This document shows positions 58,570 through 64,000 of a stretch of 64,000 nt of DNA, in pieces. This DNA is from Gnetum montanum (lineage: Eukaryota; Streptophyta; Gnetopsida; Gnetales; Gnetaceae): positions 189,361 to 253,360 of the forward strand of contig MNCI01014407.1 of the NCBI GenBank assembly GCA_015680685.1, written 5' to 3'. A program made the translations under genes and the position numbers. The notes below the pieces were generated by a model, which did no database searches, was not told the origin of the DNA, and worked only from the letters and a program-made list of their open reading frames with translations. How positions within the stretch are numbered: position 1 is the stretch's first letter; each line of letters begins with the position of its first letter.

Positions 58570-59005
58570 GATAAGACTATTCCCCGGAATAATACTTTTT
58601 CCCAACTATTTCAAGCACAGAATAAGACTTTTGAGAGAATTATACTTTTCTCCACCTTTTTTACGAACAGAATATTATCTTTGACGTAATAATGATACTG
58701 AATTTCGGGCTTTATCAATGAAAGACGGACAGAATAATACTCTTGACGAAATAATGGTATTGAATTTTGGTTGGGTATGATTGACAATTTTTATCAGACC
58801 TGCTGACAGAATAATGCTCTTGGATTAGGAGTCGGAATTTTTTGTCCGTAAATTGTGGTCCTGAAAAATGAAAGACGGTTGGCGAAATAATGCTATTGAC
58901 TGTTGGATATGATTAAATATTTTTGGCACACATGCCGAGAGATTAATGCTCCTGGACTGTGAGTTGGAATGTTTTTTGGCAGTAAAAATTGTGGTGCTGA
59001 TGGTG
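58570..59005. repeat. Diverged 55-80 bp tandem repeats
   Basis: At least six units begin with ACAGAATAATRCTYTTGR-like words (near 58617, 58666, 58727, 58806, 58883 and 58938), often followed by GAATTTYGG or GTTGGATATGATT. Noncoding. Confidence 0.6.
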
Positions 59006-59416
59006 AATAGTTGGCAAGTGTTAATTTATCCGAAGATACTCTCCTATGGATAACTTTCGTGGATTCTGTGCAATCACAATTTATGGGAATAAACCTTTAC
59101 CTTTCTCAGAGTCTTCTTCATTATTGGACCGTAATACCCAAGGTCAGGTTGACGGATGAAAGACAATCCGGTCAGTTTCCGGTAACATTTAACATCATGC
59201 TGTCTTTATCCAACTTTATGGCTACTTAGTGGAGATGCCTCGGCTAAAGTAAGGACGTTATGCTCTTGTCCTGTTTTTGAAATAACAGCAGTACGTTAAA
59301 ATTCCAGGCATTGCCAAAAATAACGTATCTTCCAAATTGAGTGAAATACCTTTGTTGTGGCTGAGTTTCCCAGTGGCAATGCAGATTCATACACTTTTTC
59401 TGGCAGTTTTTGCCTG

Positions 59417-59580
59417 ATAAATGAAACATCAATGTTAAAATAATTCAGTAAACAATCACTAAGTATATTTTATTTGTAAAGGAAACATGATTGTGCAGAT
59501 CAATGAAACATCAGTGCTAAAATAATTCAGTAAACAACCGCGAAGGATGTTTTATGTGTTCAAAGGAAACATGAATGTGC
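59417..59580. repeat. Tandem duplication of about 82 bp
   Basis: ATGAAACATCAATGTTAAAA at 59420 and ATGAAACATCAGTGCTAAAA at 59502 begin two consecutive copies, each ending GGAAACATGAKTGTGCA. Confidence 0.8.
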
Positions 59581-59874
59581 ACTCTCGGTTTTTTGCTATC
59601 ATGTCTCAAAATGTGTGCAAACAAGATGACCCTACCAGTTCTTTCCAGTCATGGCAAACAGTTATCAGAACAAGCAAAAATGTAAGAAGGCACACGAGTG
59701 TTCCTAACCAGAGTCCCTGTCACGTGGATAAAAATATGAATTGATTTCCAGTTTCTAATAGTTCCCTATAAAAATGATGCAAAAAATGAAGTCATATGAA
59801 AATGCAATCTCTTGTTGAATAACGAATCAGCAGCCATGGGATGATAGAATTTTATTTGCAGAATGATCACAAAC

Positions 59875-61411
59875 CTTTGCACCAAGATACATGGCAAAAC
59901 CCATGATTGCAGCGAAAGGTAATCCAACTACATAGTATGCTCCAAGAACACATCCCCTAATTATGCCTGCCAGTTGGTCATTTTGTGTCCTCCTTTTGAA
60001 AGATTAATCCAAGAACACTTTGGAGAAATTAATGTATCATGGTAAGGAAGTTATAACAAACTTAACAACGCTGAAAGTAACTAGAAAAGAGAACCATAAA
60101 AAATATTTCTCCCTTGTAGAACTCCTTGGATTCCATCCATCATTAATGTTAATACCAAAATTGGCACCATGATAGCAGTGTATTGAATGACCTGTAGATC
60201 TTTACTGAATGCACGACCCCATGCATTTTTAAGCAAGAGTAATGTAGTTCCCCTAATTATAGTTTCTGTGACTGATAAACATACTGTTACACGTAATACT
60301 AAAAGTGCACCGTTTGTATGTCCAGCACCTAGTTCATTGGAAACTCTTGTGCTACACACAAGATAAAAGTGAGACAATTCAATTTAAAAAGTAAATGCCA
60401 ATTAAGAAAACTAAACAAATTCAGGAACTTTTGACAAAAATTTGCAAAAAAGTATAACCTTGAAGCCGCAGAAAGTCCATAGGGACTCATGTATGAAAAG
60501 TTAGAAATGCTGAGACTGCCAGACAATGAGCAAAGCCACATGGGTAAGATACAAGACCATGAAAAAGTTGCAACAAGCCTAATCAATTTAACAAAGCATG
60601 CTACATGTACTTACCATATGGATATAACTGACCTCTGGAATTTTGGGTTGGTAATAAACCAGATATGAACACTAGTATATCAAAACACCATAATCCAGAA
60701 CTGTTTGGAAACCATGGTAACAACATCTAAGCATCACTAGTCCTGCTCCAATTGAAGACATGTTCTTGATAAATGGGATAGCAACGACAATGCTATACAA
60801 TTATATGATACAATACAATTCTATGACACAATACAAATGATTTCTAAAAGGAATAATGAGAAGTTTTATACCAGAGCATGGCTGTTGAAGGGATGGCAAT
60901 GTTAAGAAAATTTTTCAGATCATGTAAAGCTTCCATAGAAATGGGGGTTCGTGTCTTTTCACAGGCAGCAGAAAACCTGATATACAGCAAAAGTAGCACT
61001 GTAATTACCCAGAAGGAAATGCTCATTGAAAGAGCAGCACCTTTGATTCCGAGTCCCGATTTGAGTATCAAGAACCAACAACGTGGAACATGAACAACCA
61101 AACCAAATGCAAAACTCAACATCAGTGGTATGACAATGCTTTGTGTCTGAAGAAACTTCACCATTGGTAGGAGAAATCCACATGCAAATAAGACTGGAAT
61201 GCACCATTTTGAATACTCCCCTGCTTCAGCTGATATTGAGGGATCTTGACCAAGTGTTGAAAGAATCTGGTTCATGAAGAGAAACACCAAGGAGAAGGCT
61301 GCACTCAGAAAAAGCAGAACAATCACAGTTCTTTGCAGAAAAATTCCAGGCAATCGGTATTGCCCTGCACCACATGACTGGCCACACTGTCTCTAGAGCA
61401 CTTGCTATTCC
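59875..61411 (-). pseudogene. MATE/DTX-type efflux transporter, broken five-exon remnant
   Basis: Plant MATE family, multi-pass membrane antiporters for secondary metabolites or xenobiotics. Exons on the minus strand: 61411-60872 (ASALET..., LFMNQILSTLGQDP, EYSKWCIPVLFACG, GIKGAALSMSISFW, NFLNIAIPSTAML), 60700-60615 (FDILVFISGLLP), 60515-60459 (SPYGLSAAS), 60351-about 60113 (TRVSNELGAGHTNGAL, DGIQGVLQG) and about 59966-59875 (IIRGCVLGAYYVVGLPFAAIMGF). Splice phases fit between exons. Damage: a frameshift where the CGQ block follows ASALET (about 61388), a one-base loss after GLLP (about 60650), the exon-4 donor GG instead of GT, and no recognisable first exon (N-terminal helices) or last exon. 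Having introns, it is a decayed gene, not a retrocopy. Confidence 0.85.
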
Positions 61412-62007
61412 TGCTGGTTCATATCCACATAAACAATGGTGTTGTAATTTCCAGTAACCGTGTCTTAGAAATTATTGATGTCTTGTCACAATGTCAAAAG
61501 TCTAACACCAACAAAAAAAAATTTGGGAAAAAACAGGCAGATCAAGGAAGAAAAATCCAAATATGTATACAGCAGTTTTCCATGAATCAAATCTCTTCAA
61601 GGGCATTGGGCATCAGTCTGAGGGATTTGAATCAACGCTTCCTAATTTTTCTTCATATTACAGCATAGGTGCTTAATTACATATTGAATCAGTGCATGAT
61701 GTTTTAAAACGTGTTCATGAAAATAGTTATTCTTAAGTTTGCTAAGAAGAGTGGGACTCAGTTTGATTTACTGCATTTCGTTTATGGAGACGATAGGATA
61801 TAAGCCAAAATTCAATTTGAGCAAAATTTTGGCACAGTTTCTTGGTATCTGAAGAATTCAGTCTCTACCATTTTGTCTAAACGGTTTCTTTAATGGTGGA
61901 TTATTTTAAACCTTCCCTGTCAGCGTCCAAATCCTACACCTTACCAACAAGTCACATTTCATTGAAGAACCCATGGAATCTCGAAAACTAACGAATTTCA
62001 TGTAGGC
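61412..62007. other. Stretch where the first MATE exon would be expected
   Basis: No frame shows the AGPL or SLLQY-type start of a MATE protein; no other feature seen. Confidence 0.4.
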
Positions 62008-64000
62008 CATCGCTGCATGGAGCCCTTCCCTGTGCTGCGACGGCAGGAGTCCCTCGCTCGCTTAACTCAAGCCCCGCGATGATGGATCCGTGCCTCACTA
62101 TGCTTGCTGTCGCTGTCGCCTCCCACGCGCGCCCTAGCCATTGTTACTGCAACACACCTCTGTCCTGCCCGTCTCCGCTGTTTTGCGCTGCTCTTCACGC
62201 CTGCGCTCCACTTTCCATTCTGCACTGCAACCCCTCGCGCTTACGCAGCTCCACCTCCTAAACCTGCCCTGCCACAATCCTCCACCCTTTCCACGCCACA
62301 CCGCCAAGCCATAAAAATGGTTATTTTTGAGTTCAAAAAAATTAATATAAATGAATAAATAAAGATATGCTTTTTGATTTATTAAAATTTACAATTCCAT
62401 AGCTTTCAATTTTTTTTTATTTTCTTGTTAATAAGTGTCAAAGAGACTAAGGAGATCCAAATCACTAAAGAGATTTGAAAAATCTCTGCACCGCTACATT
62501 TGGCGAAAACATGGCTAATTCCTCTTCTTCTGGGAAAAGGAGGAGAAAAAGGCTATAAAAGGCCTCCCCAAGCCGTAAAAAGATCATCAATGAGTAAGGA
62601 TTTTGGATGATGGACCTATTTTGAGCTCGAGATCCAATGTTTGTCTGTGGTTCTTTGTGATTTTTTTTTATCGTTGGAATTGAAAAACGGGTTGTAAAAA
62701 CTGCTTTTTTCGCTGCTGCATCTTGGTCCACTGCTGCCATACTATTACGTCGGTGTGCAGGAGCTGAATCGTGGTGGCTGCTATTTCGCTATTGCAAAAT
62801 GGGGCCATGCTTGAGCGTTGATTTTTGGGACCTTTTGTTCGTGGCTGAGATTGGCGGGGTTTCTGGATGTGCGATGCAATGCCTCTAACCATTTGGTAAA
62901 TAGGCTTCTTGGTGAGTCTATTCCTTTTCATTTTTGTTTTTATTTTTCTTAACACACACTCTGTTGATTCCCTTAAGCATTTAGGCTATGGGCATTTAGG
63001 CTATGACCCAACAGGTTTGCATGATTCAAACTATCTCTTCATTCTTTGATGTTGGAGAGAAAAAATGAAAAATAATGAAACCCTTCAACAGCGATTTGCA
63101 ACCCACAGAAAATACTACTAATATGGTAGATAATGACAATGTTTTACGTTTTGACTTTCCTAAAGACATTTTTGATCAAACTATTCAAACCTTCACCCAT
63201 CTTTATGCAATTGGCTTTTTTACTAGTAAGATTTCTCTTGCCTCAGTTTCCTACGAATAGGTCAAAAAGTTTTGGGAATCTCAAAACATTAGATTAACCG
63301 TGACTTTTAATCTTATTAGAGGGTTTTTTCTTTTTGCTTTTGAAACCAGGGCTATGGCAGATTTTGTAAAACAACAAGCAATTTGAGACATATATGGATC
63401 CTTTTTAGTGCTTCAACTCTAGAGGAAGGATTTGGACCTAGAAAAAGAAAGCAAAAGTATTTTGCTAGTTTGGATCGAATTTCCAAGGCTCCCATCACAC
63501 TTTTCTTCACATGTTGGCATTCTTGCTATGCAGGTTGGGGAGGTCATTGATATGGAGTCCTTTTCAGGTTTTCATCTAAGACCAACTTGGTGAGTGTGTG
63601 TTAAAATTGATATGTAAAAGCAATGTCTTGACTCATTAGAATTTAATGTGAAAGAAAAAACTTTTGTTCAAAAAATTTCATATCTTATGCTCTCAAACCA
63701 TTGTTATTATTGTTTTGATCGTAATCATCAAAAAGCTTTATGTCCAAAGCTACTGGCCAAGCTTGAAGCCAAGAAAAGTTTAGCTGAACAAGTTAGTAAA
63801 GAATTAAAAGATAAAAATATATCTAAAGATATAGATAATAATTTTGTTGAGGTGGACTCTACTAATCCTTCTTTGGACTCCAAGATGTCAGATGTGGAAG
63901 ACATGAATATTGAGGCTACCGATGTTACTAAGACTTCTCTTAACCAGGAAGGGGCCCTAAAAGATGCTACTAGTGGTTGGGAGTGAGTTACTTGGAAATC
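62008..64000 (+). mobile_element. LINE (L1-type) 5' part, continuing beyond the window
   Basis: A CpG-rich 300-bp patch (62008-62310), unlike anything else in the window, is followed by about 750 bases of leader-like DNA and then the ORF1 at 63075. GC-rich 5' leaders with internal promoters are usual for plant L1-type LINEs. The exact 5' end is not marked by a visible target duplication because the 3' end lies outside the window. Confidence 0.6.
63075..63986 (+). pseudogene. LINE ORF1: DUF4283 domain plus CCHC knuckle
   Basis: One frame from ATG 63075 to the TGA after 63986. The DUF4283-type domain reads FDFPKDIFDQTIQ, then KKFWESQNIRLT, RGFFLFAFETRAMADF, YGSFLVLQL, LLVWIEFPRLP, GILAMQVGEVIDME and VCVKIDM. 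It is followed by the zinc knuckle CYYCFDRNHQKALC (C-x2-C-x4-H-x4-C) near 63695 and a Lys/Asp-rich tail. Five in-frame stops and no frameshift; at three of them a tryptophan is expected. ORF1 proteins of this type bind the LINE RNA; the endonuclease/RT ORF2 should follow beyond the window. Confidence 0.85.

Noticed and set aside
62079-62358. Two ORFs in the CpG-rich patch
   Set aside because: Composition-driven frames in the probable LINE 5' leader; no domain, and two frames are open at once.

Overview
The window looks like low-gene-density nuclear DNA of a land plant with a large, repeat-filled genome. A gymnosperm is my guess from the deep nesting and slow decay of the elements, but nothing in the sequence proves it. 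Almost everything is LTR retrotransposon of the Athila/Tat side of Ty3/gypsy, plus LINE pieces, one MATE transporter pseudogene and one small candidate host gene. There are no bacterial-style operons and no recognisable rRNA or functional tRNA genes.

Layout. 1-10056: element A (minus), a Ty3/gypsy element with 2.4-kb LTRs, sitting inside element B. 10057-17834: 3' half of element B (plus): RNase H, integrase, a spacer, a 951-codon extra (env-like) ORF and the 3' LTR; B sits inside the extra ORF of element C. 17835-24424: element C (minus), with gag and the extra ORF but no pol, itself inside the extra ORF of element D. 24425-36993: remains of D (minus), the oldest layer, split again by element E (plus, 27871-34142) and by solo LTR G (34621-35458). 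36994-49546: element H (plus gag and protease, Tat/Retand-like), followed by a minus-strand intron-containing gene-like region and AT-rich tandem arrays. 49759-56242: element F (minus), a complete pol-less element with a perfect 5-bp target duplication and a palindromic assembly error in its 5' LTR. 56243-64000: less repetitive DNA with a LINE 3' scrap, a candidate small proline-rich gene (57832-58026), a broken MATE gene (59875-61411), and the 5' part of a LINE (62008 to the window end).

How the parts relate. B, C, D, E, F and G belong to one superfamily. Where the parts are present, their LTRs run TGATGA to TCATCA, the primer binding site resembles TGGCACTGTTGCTGGGGA, and the polypurine tract resembles CGTGGGAGTA. 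They also share a conserved noncoding block. B is the type with pol; C, D and F keep gag and all or part of the extra ORF but have no RT or integrase, and E keeps only a cut-down gag. The extra ORF has its own TATA-type promoter region carrying motifs of the same element's LTR U3, and a splice-acceptor-like site directly before its ATG. This internal expression unit, seen in B and C and partly in D, is the most interesting signal in the window.
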